Assembly: GCF_018812025.1 (NCBI RefSeq)
Contig: NC_063063.1
Location: 679,501 to 743,500, forward strand
DNA from: Megalobrama amblycephala
Taxonomy: Eukaryota > Chordata > Actinopteri > Cypriniformes > Xenocyprididae
Length of the DNA stretch: 64,000 bases
Direction of reading: 5' to 3'
This document shows, piece by piece, positions 22,670 to 35,900 of the stretch; within the stretch, counting starts at the first letter, position 1, and the number at the start of each line of letters is the position of its first letter. The position numbers and the translations under genes were made by a program. Below the pieces are notes generated by a model, which saw only the letters and a program-made list of their open reading frames with translations, did no database searches and was not told where the DNA came from.

Positions 22670-23390
22670 TGTAATATAATATAATTAATATAATAATTAA
22701 ATAATATAATATAATATAATATAATATAATATAATATAATATAATATAATATAATATATATATATATAATATAATATAATATATAATATAATATAATATA
22801 ATATAATGCAATATAATAATTTGATGTTATATGTTTTATAATTTTTAATTTATATAAATAAATTCCAGTAACAGTTTAAAAAACTGTTTTCAATAACAGT
22901 AAAAAACAGTTCATAATATAATATAATATAATATAATATAATATAATATAATATAATATAATATAATATAATATATATATATAATATAATATAATATAAT
23001 AATTTATATTAAAATTTCCAGTTACAGTTTCAATATGATTGACACAATAATATAATATAATATAATATAATATAATATAATATAATATAATATAATATAA
23101 TATATATATAATATAATATAATATAATATAATAAAATATAATAATTTATATTAAAATTTCCAGTTACAGTTTCAATATGATTGACACAATAATATAATAT
23201 AATATAATATAATATATATATATAATATAATATAATATAATAAAATATAATAATTTATATTAAAATTTCCAGTTACAGTTTCAATATGATTGACACAATA
23301 ATATAATATAATATAATATAATATAATATAATATAATATAATATAATATAATATAATATAATATAATATAATATAATATAATATAATAGA
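22670..23390. repeat. TATAA arrays with a repeated 30-bp spacer
   Basis: (TATAA)n blocks of 40-100 bp separated by a conserved spacer containing TTCCAGTTACAGTTTCAATA followed by TGATTGACACAATAA. The spacer recurs at 23016, 23158 and 23267, so array and spacer have been amplified together (periods 142 and 109). Confidence 0.9.
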
Positions 23391-24539
23391 TTTGAAGACG
23401 AGCTGTGTCCATCCTCCTCTTGCTCATCACCCGTCTATGAGAAAGTTTCAGATGCTGTAGATTCTGGTTCTCAGTCTCGCTGGTTTCTCTCTGGTCACTC
23501 AGAGAACAATAGTGTCCCGTGGATCTGACAGCCGTCCAAGGACTCGTGCCACCTCAGGCATGCAGAGTACAGCTGCCGTTCTCATTAAACTTTCATGAGC
23601 GGGACGAACCGTTTGAAACGCGGCTTCAGATTAATAAAGCGTGGAGATGAAGCACATTCATCGAGGGAGAGAACGATGACACTAACCTTGTCTTAAGGTG
23701 AAGCGTATCATTTAATGTCATCTTGTGGCACTAAACTGAGCTGTGATCTGTTTGTTTGACCTGTTTTCAGATCAGTTATGGAGGTCTGAGATGATCCAGA
23801 GAACAAACTCCTGTACTTACCGCTTGTCTTTGAGTGCTGATGCTAAGAATAGATGTGTCCCGCTCAAAGCCATTGACCTGTAGGGATTGAGGTCAGCCGC
23901 AGACGGTGACCGTGGCAAAGAACGTCTTAGAAAGTTGCACGATTAGCATTGGCCTGCATCTCTGCTTGGAAGGAGGAGGAGACACCAGAGAGAGTCCTGT
24001 AGGAATGACCAGTCTACTTCATCAGACTATCTTTGTTGTCATGCGTTTGAGAAAGTTTGAAGGTTTTAAGGCCACACAGTCTCTCAGACAGACAAACAGA
24101 TCAAAAAATTGCTGTACAGACATTTAGTTTTGACAGTCCAAGAGCATTTACAGAAATTCAGTGGTTGTAAATTTGTGTATGTTACACAGTTGTTGGCTTC
24201 AGCTTCTGATTGCAGCGGCAGGAGTGAATGTTATTAATTAATTGTGTCACAGGTCAGTGTGTTTATCCAGATGGTGCACATCAAGATCCACACGAGAAGT
24301 GCTAATTGCGTTCCACTGTGACGGCTATCAGCTATCATTGTTCAATATCTCCATCTGTCTGGAAGCATAAGGAGGCTCAGAGCCAGTGATCAGACACATC
24401 AGCAAGTCCTAATCTCATAAATCATAATCTCAAGATGATGAACTTTTGGCTTGCTAGAGTACTTTCTCTATACTCATTTTTGCAGTTTGGATCTGTAACA
24501 TAATACATAATGCATTAATAATGAGAAGAATACATAATT
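23391..24539. other. Intergenic DNA, no gene seen
   Basis: Mixed-composition single-copy-looking sequence. The longest frame (23906-24127, 73 codons) shows no domain and is not supported by splice sites. No RNA gene or array. Confidence 0.5.
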
Positions 24540-26000
24540 TTTGGGGTTCAAGCACTTTAAGGCATTCAAGATAATGCATAAAAAGATGTTATGTTTTATT
24601 TAGCAAGCCTGTAACCATCTCGATCATAGATGAAAACAGCCATTTACAGCAAATACAGGCAATTTACCAAAGGAAACATATGGTTTTTAAATCTTTTTAA
24701 CATTTATAGTGCCAAATATGCTCCAATCTCCATAAAAGTTGGCATGGTTGTTTAGAATCATATGTTGCACGTGCTCACCAAATTTCATGAAGTTCTGAGT
24801 TTTTGTTTTGGAGTTATAGGCCTTTGAGTACTCTTGGCCACGCCCATATTTTCAAAATGATCCTGTTTTAGCTATCCAAAGGGTAAACTTTAACACTTTT
24901 TCTTGATAATTATTGATCTAGAGAGTCCAGAGGATTCTACTGCAGTGGTTTTATTGAAGTTGAGCGAAGAATCTAGGACTAGTTCACAAAAGTAGTTTTT
25001 TTAAATAATCTCAAATATTTAATGAACGATTTGATTGACAGCAGTGGGGCAAAGTTGTTCAGAATGAGGAGATCTATCCAATAATATGAATATTGTGTGT
25101 ATATGCAAAACATCACATGAGATACAACTGTGTGTATAAACATGATATCGCCCCCTGGTGACCGATTCTTTCAAATTTCTCACAGACCTCTAGGATCATG
25201 AGTCGGACATGCCCACAGAGATTCGTTCTGATTGGCCTTGTCCAATAGGTGCTGAAACTTCATTGGCCAATGGCAGCCATGTTTTCCAAAATATGTGAAT
25301 GTCGTCAAACACAATAATGGTAACTTGGACAAAGACACTGCATACCCATTGTCAAGTCAATCAAACTAATGGTTGCATGGTTATAGCCATTTTTCCAAGT
25401 TTTTTTCCTGTTATAGTGCCGCCAAGTGGCCAAACTCCAGAATTTTTTAACTGTGACCTCAGATTGATCTCATACACATGTGCACCAAGTTTGGTGAAAA
25501 TATCTCATTCCGTTCAAGAGTTATAGCTATTTTAGTAAAAGTAACCCCGCCCACTTCGCAACCGTGAATCGAAATTTCAACCATTTTTTGATTTAAACTC
25601 AGACTCCAGATAATCTTTCTGCACTGGTTTGGTTCTGATCAGGTGGAAAAACGACTAGTTCGCAAAAGAAGGCTTTTCAAAAAAAATCCAAAATACCCGA
25701 AAATTTCGCCAGAGCGACGTTCAAATCCGAGATGTGTGTTTTGTTCGTCTTGAGCCAAGGATGATATAAGACACTTTTTGGACACCGGTTTAGGAGTTAT
25801 GAGTGATTACTTTTGTACTTTTCACTACTGTAGCGCCCCTGTTAGGCCAATTGGGACGACCATTGGTGAAGTTGTATACGGTGTGAGCGCTACCAGCCCT
25901 CAAAGTTTCAAGTCTCTATGACTTACGGTTTGGCCTGCCCGATCACCTTTAGAGGAGAATGCTGATCCGTGGAAAGGATCAGCATTCAGCTCTATGTGCC
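24540..26000. mobile_element. Large dispersed fish repeat, non-coding
   Basis: About 1.4 kb with modules seen repeatedly in teleost genomes: ATGCTCCAATCTCCATAAAA, CACCAAATTTCATGAAGTTC, GAGTTATAGGCC, GGCCACGCCCATATTTTC, ATAGTGCCGCCAAGTGGCCA, GCACCAAGTTTGGTGAAAAT, TAGCGCCCCTGTTAGGCC. The same sense is echoed internally (CACCAAATTT, CACCAAGTTT and the paired 'agttata' sites), which suggests internal duplication. It ends with a short hairpin, TGATCCGTGGAAAGGATCA (25963-25981). No reading frame worth calling. Family not identified. Confidence 0.55.
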
Positions 26001-27155
26001 TGAACCACTAATAATGTAATCTTCAACATAGTACATAATAAAAGCCTACTTCAAGGAAAAAGAAAGCAACTCGTGGGGATAAAAAAAAACCTATATTTGC
26101 TTATATTGCACATGCCGAAGTGATTTGGAAGTCATCATAATTCACTTTAGTCTGTACGAGCAGAATTGTACATCACACATTCACAACCACATCAAACCGT
26201 CTCTGAGAAGGCATTGACAGGCCAGTACATGAGACTCGACTGGACTAACAATCAGAATGTCACTCGTCAAAGCCAATGTTTTTTTATTAGAACTCATAGT
26301 TTTCTGGGTTATAAGATGGACAGCTGTCCTAGATTCAGAGAACTCCAAGAGAATATTTGATCACTCCAGTGTTTCTCAAACTGTGTCATTCTGTTCAGCA
26401 GTCTTCAGAAAATGGCCTTAGATAGTTTCTTTAGATATCACACACGCTTGCTTAATATGAGAATGTGTATATATACAGTATAATTTCACAGAAATGTTGT
26501 TTTTCCAATAAGTCTGGGTTTAATTTTTTTTTTAATATATATCAGTATTATTTAATTTTTTACAGTCTGATTTGCTTTTAGCAAACACTTTCTATTTCTA
26601 AAATATTCCATTTGGAGAACCATAAGTAGTTAAATGCTCCAGGCATGATTTATTCTCACGTATATTTAGAGACATAAATAGTACATGACATTTGTGACAG
26701 GTATATTTTTAAACGTTCATATCACATGCTCATATTGACATGTGCTGTAATGCCAGGAGAGCGCCGGATCTCGTTTACAGCGCACAGCTGCGTCTCTCCA
26801 CGGCTCTGTCACCTCTGAATCTCGCCAATCCCAGATCCTTTAGGAAACCCTGTCCGCATTTCCATTTCTCTCCAAGTATGTGAACTCGTGACGACACTTA
26901 ATCCGTCAGCAGCACTCTTGTGCAAGAGAGTCAGGGCTGGAACTCCTGATTGGACGTAATGCTCATATCTGCTGAGCTCGACTGATCGCTGAAGCTGCTG
27001 TGAAACTCCAGGAGTCAGAGGGAAATCTTCAGCACTTTTAATAGCACAGGGACTTTCTTTTTTCTAGGTATAGTGCTTATATTGCAGAATGTCTTTTAAG
27101 AGATATTCTAGTTATGGTTTGTTCTACACGCCTAATATTTTAAGCTTTTTATTCT
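26001..27155. other. Intergenic DNA, no gene seen
   Basis: No supported gene. The stretch at 26755-27020 is GC-richer, but reading frames are short and lack splice signals that fit together. Confidence 0.5.
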
Positions 27156-27443
27156 TTCTTCCTCAGTATTTCTGTCTTGTTTTCCAGTCACAAACATCTT
27201 CAAACATTCATAAATCAAGATACATTTACTGGAGAAGCAAAACCATAAATAACAGTAAGGTTTGTTTTCTGAAAAAAATGATCAAAATGAAGTGAGTTTA
27301 AAGTTTATTCTTATCTGCCAGTGGGGTTAGAAAAATAAACTTAATTCAAAGGAAAAACAAGTTTTATTTTTCTGTAAATGTATCTTGATTTAAGGATATT
27401 TGTACAGGCAAACAAGACAAAAATACTTTCATTTTTTGCAGTG
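27156..27443. mobile_element. Palindromic MITE, CACTGCAAAAAA...TTTTTTGCAGTG class, copy 1
   Basis: Left arm TTCCTCAGTATTTCTGTCTTG, split into TTCCTCAG and TTTCTGTCTTGTTTTCCAG, then AAATCAAGATACATTTACTG. The right arm is the complement, ACATTTGTACAGG...GACAAAAATACTTTC, ending TTTTTTGCAGTG at 27443. The centre carries ATCTGCCAGTGGGGTTAGAA. The left tip is decayed. A widely distributed cyprinid MITE; four more partial copies lie in this window. Confidence 0.8.
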
Positions 27444-27921
27444 TAAAATCCTTTGATTTGCTGTACATTGATGGAAGGTTACTTGTGGTTAAACTGCACT
27501 GGTTGTATGTCATAGGTCAAAGAACATAAGGGTCAAAGGTCAAATTTATTTATACTAAACAGTTGCACATACTTCATCAAATTCAGTAAGTATTTCATAA
27601 CTTTATTTTATGATTTACGATGGCAGTTGAGTGCCATGACAAAGTTGTGTTTTTACTTACAAAAATACCTAAATGATGCAATAAAATATTGTAAAATAAA
27701 GCAAAGCTGTTTCTTCCGTATATGTTGGTTGCTCAGGCTTAATGTAAAAACGTGCCTGTGGTGACATAATGATATTACGTTTCTTCTTGTACATTTCGCA
27801 ACACTTCACAGTGAAATGCGCAGTGAGTGGCACTTAAAGGGCGTTCTGAACGTAAATCTGGCAACGTTTTATTTTGTTGGTTGTTGTACATATCGCAACA
27901 TTTTGTAATTGAAATATGATT
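27444..27921. other. Intergenic DNA before the 53-bp array
   Basis: No gene. The last 70 bp contain TTGTACATATCGCAACATTTT and a related TTGTACATTTCGCAACACTT about 100 bp earlier (27790), a short direct repeat abutting the array. Confidence 0.5.
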
Positions 27922-30030
27922 TTGGGTTGTTACGTCTGACCCAGGATCAGGGTAACACAAAAACGACCCAAACACTGGGTTATTATGCTTGACCCAGGAT
28001 CTGGGTAACACAAAAATGACCCAAACTCCGGGTTACGTCTGACCCAGGATCTGGGTAACACGAAAACGACCCAAACGCCGGGTTGTTACGTCTGACCCAG
28101 GATCTGGGTAACACAAAAACGACCCAAACGTCTGGTTGTTACGTCTGACCCAGGATCTGGGTAACACAAAAACGACCGAAACACTGGGTTATTATGCTGA
28201 CCCAGGATCTGGGTAACACAAAAATGACCCAAACTCCGGGTTACGTCTGACCCAGGATCTGGGTAACACGAAAACGACCCAAACGCCGGGTTGTTACGTC
28301 TGACCCAGGATCTGGGTAACACAAAAACGACCCAAACACTGGGTTATTATGCTGACCCAGGATCTGGGTAACACAAAAACAACCCCGACGTCGGTTTGTT
28401 ACGTCTGACCCAGGATCTGGGTAACACAAAAATGACCCAAACGTCAGGTTGCTACGTCTGACCCAGGATCTGGGTAACACAAAAACGGCCCAGACGCCGG
28501 GTTGTTACGTCTGACCCAGGATTTGGGTAAGACAAAAATGACCCAAACACTGGGTTATTATGCTGACCCAGGATCTGGGTAACACAAAAACAACCCCGAC
28601 GTCAGTTTGTTACGTCTGACCCAGGATCTGGGTAACACAAAAACGACCCAAACACTGGGTTATTATGCTGACCCAGGATCTGGGTAACACAAAAACAACC
28701 CCGACGTCGGTTTGTTACGTCTGACCCAGGATTTGGGTAAAACAAAAATGACCCAAACGCCGGGTTGTTACGTCTTACCTAGGATCTGGGTAACATAAAA
28801 ACGACCCAAACGTCAGGTTGTTACGTCTGACCCAGGATCTGGGTAACACAAAAACGGCCCAGACGCCGGGTTGTTACGTCTGACCCAGGATCTGGGTAAC
28901 ACAAAAACGACCCAAACACTGGGTTATTATGCTGACCCAGGATCTGGGTAACACAAAAACAACCCCGACGTCGGTTTGTTACGTCTGACCCAGGATTTGG
29001 GTAAAACAAAAATGACCCAAACGCCGGGTTGTTACGTCTTACCTAGGATCTGGGTAACATAAAAACGACCCAAATGTCAGGGTGTTACGTCTGACCCAGG
29101 ATCTGGGTAACACAAAAACGACCCAAATGCCGGGTTGTTACGTCTGACCCAGGATCTGGGTAACATAAAAACGACCCAAACGTCAGGTTGTTACGTCTGA
29201 CCCAGGATCTGGGTAACACAAAAACGGCCCAGACGCCGGGTTGTTACGGCTTACCTAGGATCTGGGTAACATAAAAACGACCCAAATGTCAGGGTGTTAC
29301 GTCTGACCCAGGATCTGGGTAACATAAAAACGACCCAAATGTCAGGGTGTTACGTCTGACCCAGGATCTGGGTAACACAAAAATGACCCAAATGTCAGGT
29401 TGTTACGTCTGACCCAGGATCTGGGTAACACAAAAACGGCCCAGACGCCGGGTTGTTACATCTTACCTAGGATCTGGGTAACATAAAAACGACCCAAATG
29501 TCAGGGTGTTACGTCTGACCCAGGATCTGGGTAACACAAAAATGACCCAAACGTCAGGTTGTTACGTCTGACCCAGGATCTGGGTAACACAAAAACGGCC
29601 CAGACGCCGGGTTGTTACGTCTTACCTAGGATCTGGGTAACATAAAAACGACCCAAATGTCAGGGTGTTACGTCTGACCCAGGATCTGGGTAACATAAAA
29701 ACGACCCAAATGTCAGGGTGTTACGTCTGACCCAGGATCTGGGTAACACGAAAACGACCCAAACACTGGGTTGTTTCGTCTGACCCAGGATCTGGGTAAC
29801 ATAAAAACGACCCAAATGCCGGGTTGTTACGTCTGACCCAGGATCTGGGTAACACGAAAACGACCCAAACACTGGGTTGTTTCGTCTGACCCAGGATCTG
29901 GGTAACACAAAAACTACCCAAACGCCGGGTTGTTACGTCTGACCCAGGATCTGGGTAACACAAAAACGACCCAAACACTGGGTTGTTACATCTGACCCAG
30001 GATCTGGGTAACACAAAAACGACCCAGAGT
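27922..30030. repeat. 53-bp minisatellite, about 40 units (array 1)
   Basis: Unit: CTGGGTAACACAAAAACGACC, then CAAACGCCGGGTTGTTACGT and CTGACCCAGGAT; 53 bp in total. Units carry four GGGT/ACCC boxes in alternating orientation. Variants such as ACACTGGGTTATTATGCTGA and CCCCGACGTCGGTTTG recur every few units, giving higher-order structure. Minus-strand frames of 62-97 codons (CYPDPGSDVTT repeats) are translations of the array. The monomer length and order of motifs are the same as in the 50.8-64 kb array. Confidence 0.95.
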
Positions 30031-32302
30031 GAATCGTATGTTTAGGTGCGTTTGTTGTGTCACGCCTGGTTTGGACACTGCGTTGCACTTTCCTTTTGCT
30101 GCAATGAAAACTGATTTTCTTCACTAATCATTGATGTACAGTTCAGATAATCATTTGGAAATGAAAACAGAAGGAAACACAAAGTGCATCCACCAACCCT
30201 AATAAGACAGCTTTGGTATTAATAGAGCAGTTTGAGGACAAACGCGTGGCTCAGTCTGACGTTTGACTGACCTTTGTACAGTTTCACTCGCACCTGCTGT
30301 TGTTGAAATGCCCGGCGTATTTCTGCTCACTTACGTAAGACGTATCATGAACATTTCACCAACCAAGAAGAAGTGCTCTCCTGCTTTATAACCTTGAGAG
30401 CGTCGGCTGAGAAATAATAAATAATGTCTCCCACCCATACGGCGTACTGAAACTCTATATCAATAATTTCTGAGAGCGTTCTGATGTGACTGTGACTCAG
30501 CTAAACGTGTAGAGGAAACACCGATATCTTGAGCAGCTGTTTCATTTCCCTTTTGCACTTGAGCCTCCCGTGGTTCGATTCACCAATTGGCTTAAGAAAA
30601 TCCTACTAGCGATCGCTTTGTGAAAGTGTGTGGCACAAGACCAGAGGGAGGAAACCGTGAAAGAGAAAAATGATCACAATCCCCCAAAGCTCCAACCTGC
30701 CTCTCCAGTTCACCAGATGTCTAGAAACACACATGTTTGGTTTCCCGTCCAGCCCGGCGTGTGTGTTTTGTGTCAACAGGCAGATTCATCGCAGTCTGCT
30801 GTTCAACAAATTAACTGTGGATTTGAAAATGTGTGACTTGGCACAAGAAGAGAGACAAATTAGCTTTGGGCTGCTCATTTAGAGCTTCTGTTTACTTCAG
30901 AAAATACGCAAATCTGCATATCGCTGCTTGAATGTTTTGCCGGCTGTAACCTGCGGTTTGCGTGTTAACCCGAGGCAACCGAACTACGCTTAACAAAGAG
31001 TCGTACAGCGGAGCTAATTGCGTTCAGGACATGTGAGAGAAGGGATGAAAGCGGATCTGGGTTTGAATGTGTTCTGTCGTTCTGGTATCTGGTGTCTGAC
31101 AGACAGCAGCACTGGATGAGCACAGCTGACGCTGCAGGCCTGAACCTCAACACAACACAAGGAGCAGATGCCTGAGAAACGCTTGCTTCTGTATGGTTAC
31201 TGATCCAGCAAATGGCTTTATGATTAACCAATCACTTGGCTTCATGTCAAATGTTTGCCACAGATATAGCGTGCATATGTCAAAGCAGCCTTCTAGTGTT
31301 ACCTGTTTGACCTCTATAAACAATATTATAGAGTCTTTCCCTTGTGAAAAAGAAGTGCACTGTAAGAAAATGTTTTAAATGATTTTTCTCTAACCTAAAA
31401 CAATGATACAGAAAGTCACTGTTTTAATGCAAATAAATGTAGATAGAAAATAATAAATATGACATTATAAATATATACAGTATAATAGTCATATGTACTA
31501 CATTTATATCTGTATTTCTCTTCCCAAAACAGTTATGTTTATATATCTATACAAATATAATAAAAAATAATAATAATAATTATTGTTGTTGTTGTTGTTT
31601 TATATCTATCTAGCTAGCTATATATCTATCTATTAGATGATTTAAAATACTAAATATAATAAAGTAAAACTATTAATTTGACAATTTTGGACTTTTTAAA
31701 AGTGTACTGAAGTGTCATGAAAGTCTACTCTCTTTAAGTGACTTTATTTCATTGATAGTATATTATTTGCAAGTACATTCTTTTAAGAATATACTTGTAA
31801 GATTTGAAGTTCACTATGAGCACACGTACACAAGCACACTTCTTTTCCTCAAGGGTGTTTTATTAGTTTATGACTGATGGTTGTGTGTATCTGAATAACC
31901 ATTAGAGCTGTAAAGGTCACAGAATTTAATAAAGCACACACAGCGATTGAAGTCATGAACTGGACACTGAGTGTGAGAGAGGACGCAGGTCATGTGACCC
32001 GGCAGGTGGTTCAGGGAACAAAGGGTTTTGGCCTGTTGGCTCTGTGGTTCAAACCCAGCACTGTCTTTCTCTTTCTGTTCAAATGGCTGATGGCGGCAGG
32101 AAAAAAGAGTGGGAATTGTCTAGACTTTTCAAAGCTTTCGCAAATGTTTCTTTTTCAAAGCACACTTTAATTCAACACTGTGGATGGCCTGGGAGAAGAT
32201 AATAAGGGACGAGGCATATTGTTATTCAGAAAAGTACATGCAGGGCCTGTAAATGAAGGAGAGAAATCACATTCTGTTCCTTCAACTTGCACTTAATCAG
32301 TT
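30031..32302. other. Intergenic DNA, no gene seen
   Basis: No exon or RNA gene supported. Short microsatellites: AAT/TTG runs at 31567-31598 and TATC/TAGC runs at 31602-31634. Overlapping frames of 60-88 codons at 30630-31378 show no domain. Confidence 0.5.
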
Positions 32303-32500
32303 CACTGCAAAAAAAAAAAAAAAAAAAAATGATGTTCTTCCTCAGTATTTTTGTCTCGTTTTCCAGAACAAATATCTAAACATTCTTAAATCAAGATACA
32401 TTTACTGGAGAAGCAAAATTACGAAAGATATTAACTGTTGTTTACTGAAAAATGAGTTTCTGCTTAAAACAAATATCTGCCAGTGGAGTCAGAAAAAGAA
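32303..32500 (+). mobile_element. Half copy of the CACTGCAAAAAA palindromic MITE (copy 2)
   Basis: CACTGCA followed by an expanded A run, then TGATGTTCTTCCTCAGTATT, TGTCTCGTTTTCCAG, AAATCAAGATACATTTACTG and ATCTGCCAGTGGAGTCAGAA. The second arm is missing. The 108-codon frame at 32253-32579 reads through this element and is not a gene. Confidence 0.75.
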
Positions 32501-32948
32501 TGAATTCCATTCACACATAAAAATAGAATGTAAAAAGAAATGTAAACCTTTTCATATATATACAGTATATATGATGTAGATACTGATATATAGGCATGGA
32601 AAACCATGTCAGAAAGTCTGATTCATGCATTGAAAATCATTCATGATATGATGTATTATGCGCTGCAGCAGTTCATGTACAAACAATTTTCCCTGAAGAA
32701 TATTCAATTTCTACCATCAAGTAAAATGATTTCTTGTCAGAATAAAATGACATGGCCACCAGTATCATTACAGCGACCTTCTGACCTCCTGAGATGAATG
32801 GGGCGTCATTACAGCAAACTCATTCAGAATGGCATGTCACATGTGGATCAGCTTTGCTGCATTTTCACTAGTTAAATATCAATGTGAAATATGTCAAATT
32901 ACTGAAGGAAAATGTGTATGTAGATCTGTGATTAAAACACATATTTAC
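32501..32948. other. Intergenic DNA, no gene seen
   Basis: A/T-rich, without supported features. Confidence 0.5.
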
Positions 32949-35900
32949 AACCTATTTTGGGTTCATTTTAAGCAAGAAATACAGTAATTTTTAAACAATG
33001 GTTGAGTTAAATAAAACTACCCAACAGGTTGATCAAACATTTAACTCAATCGGTGGGTTAAAATAACCCAACAGCGAATTGTTTTGTTTAACCCATTGGT
33101 TGGGTTGTTTGGGTTAAAAACGACCCAATCGCTTGGTTAAAACAACCTAACCACTGGGTTAAAGCAACCCAACTACTGGGTTAAACAACCCATTCGCTGG
33201 GTTAAAGCAACCCATTCACTGGGTTAAAGCAACCTAATCTCTGGGTTAAAACAACCCATTCACTGGGTTAAAGCAACCCATTCGCTGGGTTAAAACAACC
33301 TAATCTCTGCTTTAAAGCAACCCATCCGCTGGGTTAAAGCAACCTAATCTCTGGGTTAAAGCAACCCAGCTGCTGGGTTAAACAACCCATTTGCTGGGTT
33401 AAAGCAACCCAACCACTGGGCTAAAACAAGCCAACCGCTGGGTTAAAACAACCCATTCACTGAGTTAAAGCAACCTAATCTCTGGGTCAAAGCAACCCAT
33501 TCACTGGGTTAAAGCAACCTAATCTCTGGGTTAAAGCAACCCAACCACTGGGCTAAAACAACCCAACCGCTGGGTTAAAACAACCCATTCACTGGGTTAA
33601 AGCAACCCATTCGCTGGGTTAAAACAACCTAATCTCTGGGTCAAAGCAACCCATTCACTGGGTTAAAGCAACCTAATCTCTGGGTTAAAGCAACCCAACC
33701 ACTGGGCTAAAACAACCCAACCGCTGGGTTAAAACAACCCATTCACTGGGTTAAAGCAACCTAATCTCTGGGTTAAAGCAACCCAGCCGCTGCGTTAAAA
33801 CAACCCATTCGCTGCATTAAAGCAACCCATTCGCTGGGTTAAAGCAACCTAATCTCTGGATTAAAGCAACCCAACCACTGGGCTAAAACAACCCAACCGC
33901 TGGGTTAAAACAACCCATTCACTGGGCTAAAACAAGCCAACCGCTGGGTTAAAACAACCCATTCGCTGAGTTAAAGCAACCTAATCTCTGGGTTAAAGCA
34001 ACCCATTCGCTGGGTTAAAGCAACCTAATCTCTGGGTTAAAGCAACCCAACCACTGGGCTAAAACAACCCAACCGCTGGGTTAAAGCAACCTAATCTCTG
34101 GGTTAAAGCAACCAAGCCGCTGGGTTAAAACAACCCATTCGCTGCATTAAAGCAACCCATTCGCTGGGTTAAAGCAACCTAATCTCTGGGTTAAAGCAAC
34201 CCAACCGCTGGGTTAAAGCAACCTAATCTCTGGGTCAAAGCAACCCATTCACTGGGTTAAAGCAACCTAATCTCTGGGTTAAAGCAACCCAGCCGCTGGG
34301 TTAAAACAACCCATTCGCTGCATTAAAGCAACCCATTCGCTGGGTTAAAGCAACCTAATCTCTGGATTAAAGCAACCCAACCACTGGGCTAAAACAACCC
34401 AACCGCTGGGTTAAAACAACCCATTCACTGGGCTAAAACAAGCCAACCGCTGGGTTAAAACAACCCATTCACTGAATTAAAGCAACCTAATCTCTGGGTC
34501 AAAGCAACCCATTCACTGGGTTAAAGCAACCTAATCTCTGGGTTAAAGCAACCCATTCGCTGGGTTAAAACAACCTAATCTCTGGGTCAAAGCAACCCAT
34601 TCACTGGGTTAAAGCAACCTAATCTCTGGGTTAAAGCAACCCAACCACTGGGCTAAAGCAACCCAGCCGCTGGGTTAAAACAACCCATTCGCTGCATTAA
34701 AGCAACCCATTCGCTGGGTTAAAGCAACATAATCTCTGGATTAAAGCAACCCAACCACTGGGCTAAAACAACCCAACCGCTGGGTTAAAACAACCCATTC
34801 ACTGGGCTAAAACAAGCCAACCGCTGGGTTAAAACAACCCATTCACTGGGCTAAAACAAGCCAACCGCTGGGTTAAAACAACCCATTCGCTGAGTTAAAG
34901 CAACCTAATCTCTGGGTTAAAGCAACCCATTCGCTGGGTTAAAGCAACCTAATCTCTGGGTCAAAGCAACCCATTCACTGGGTTAAAGCAACCTAATCTC
35001 TGGGTTAAAGCAACCCAACCACTGGGCTAAAACAACCCAACCGCTGGGTTAAAGCAACCTAATCTCTGGGTTAAAGCAACCCAGCCGCTGGGTTAAAACA
35101 ACCCATTCGCTGCATTAAAGCAACCCATTCGCTGGGTTAAAGCAACCTAATCTCTGGGTTAAAGCAACCCAACCGCTGGGTTAAAGCAACCTAATCTCTG
35201 GGTCAAAGCAACCCATTCACTGGGTTAAAGCAACCTAATCTCTGGGTTAAAGCAACCCAGCCGCTGGGTTAAAACAACCCATTCGCTGCATTAAAGCAAC
35301 CCATTCGCTGGGTTAAAGCAACCTAATCTCTGGGTTAAAGCAACCCAACCGCTGGGTTAAAGCAACCTAATCTCTGGGTTAAAGCAACCCAACCGCTGGA
35401 TTAAAGCAACCCAACCGCTGGGTTAAAGCAACCTAATCTCTGGGTTAAAGCAACCCATTCACTGGGTTAAAGCAACCTAATCTCTGGGTTAAAGCAACCC
35501 AACTGCTGGGTTAAAGCAACCCAACCGCTGGGTTAAAGCAACCATACCACTGGGCTAAAACAACCCAACCACTGGGTTAAAACAACCCATTCACTGGGTT
35601 AAAGCAACCCTACCACTGGGCTAAAGCAACCCATTCGCTGGGTTAAACAACCCATTCGCTGGGTTAAACAACCCATTCGCTGGGTTAAAGCAACCCAACC
35701 ACTGGGCTAAAACAACTCAACCTCTGGGTTAAAACAACCCATTCGCTGGGTTAAAGCAACCATACCACTGGGTTAAAGCAACCCAACCGCTGGATTAAAG
35801 CAACCCAACCGCTGGGTTAAAGCAACCTAATCTCTGGGTTAAAGCAACCCATTCACTGGGTTAAAGCAACCTAATCTCTGGGTTAAAGCAACCCAACTGC

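Noticed and set aside
27922..30030. CRISPR-like look of the regularly spaced repeats
   Set aside because: Whole 53-bp units are repeated without unique spacers, the context is a vertebrate genome, and there are no cas genes. It is a minisatellite.
30570..30600. GGTTCGATTC resembling a tRNA B box
   Set aside because: No matching A box, acceptor stem or cloverleaf could be arranged around it.
32253..32579. 108-codon plus-strand frame
   Set aside because: It reads through a half copy of the CACTGCAAAAAA MITE, including a poly-Lys stretch from the A run.
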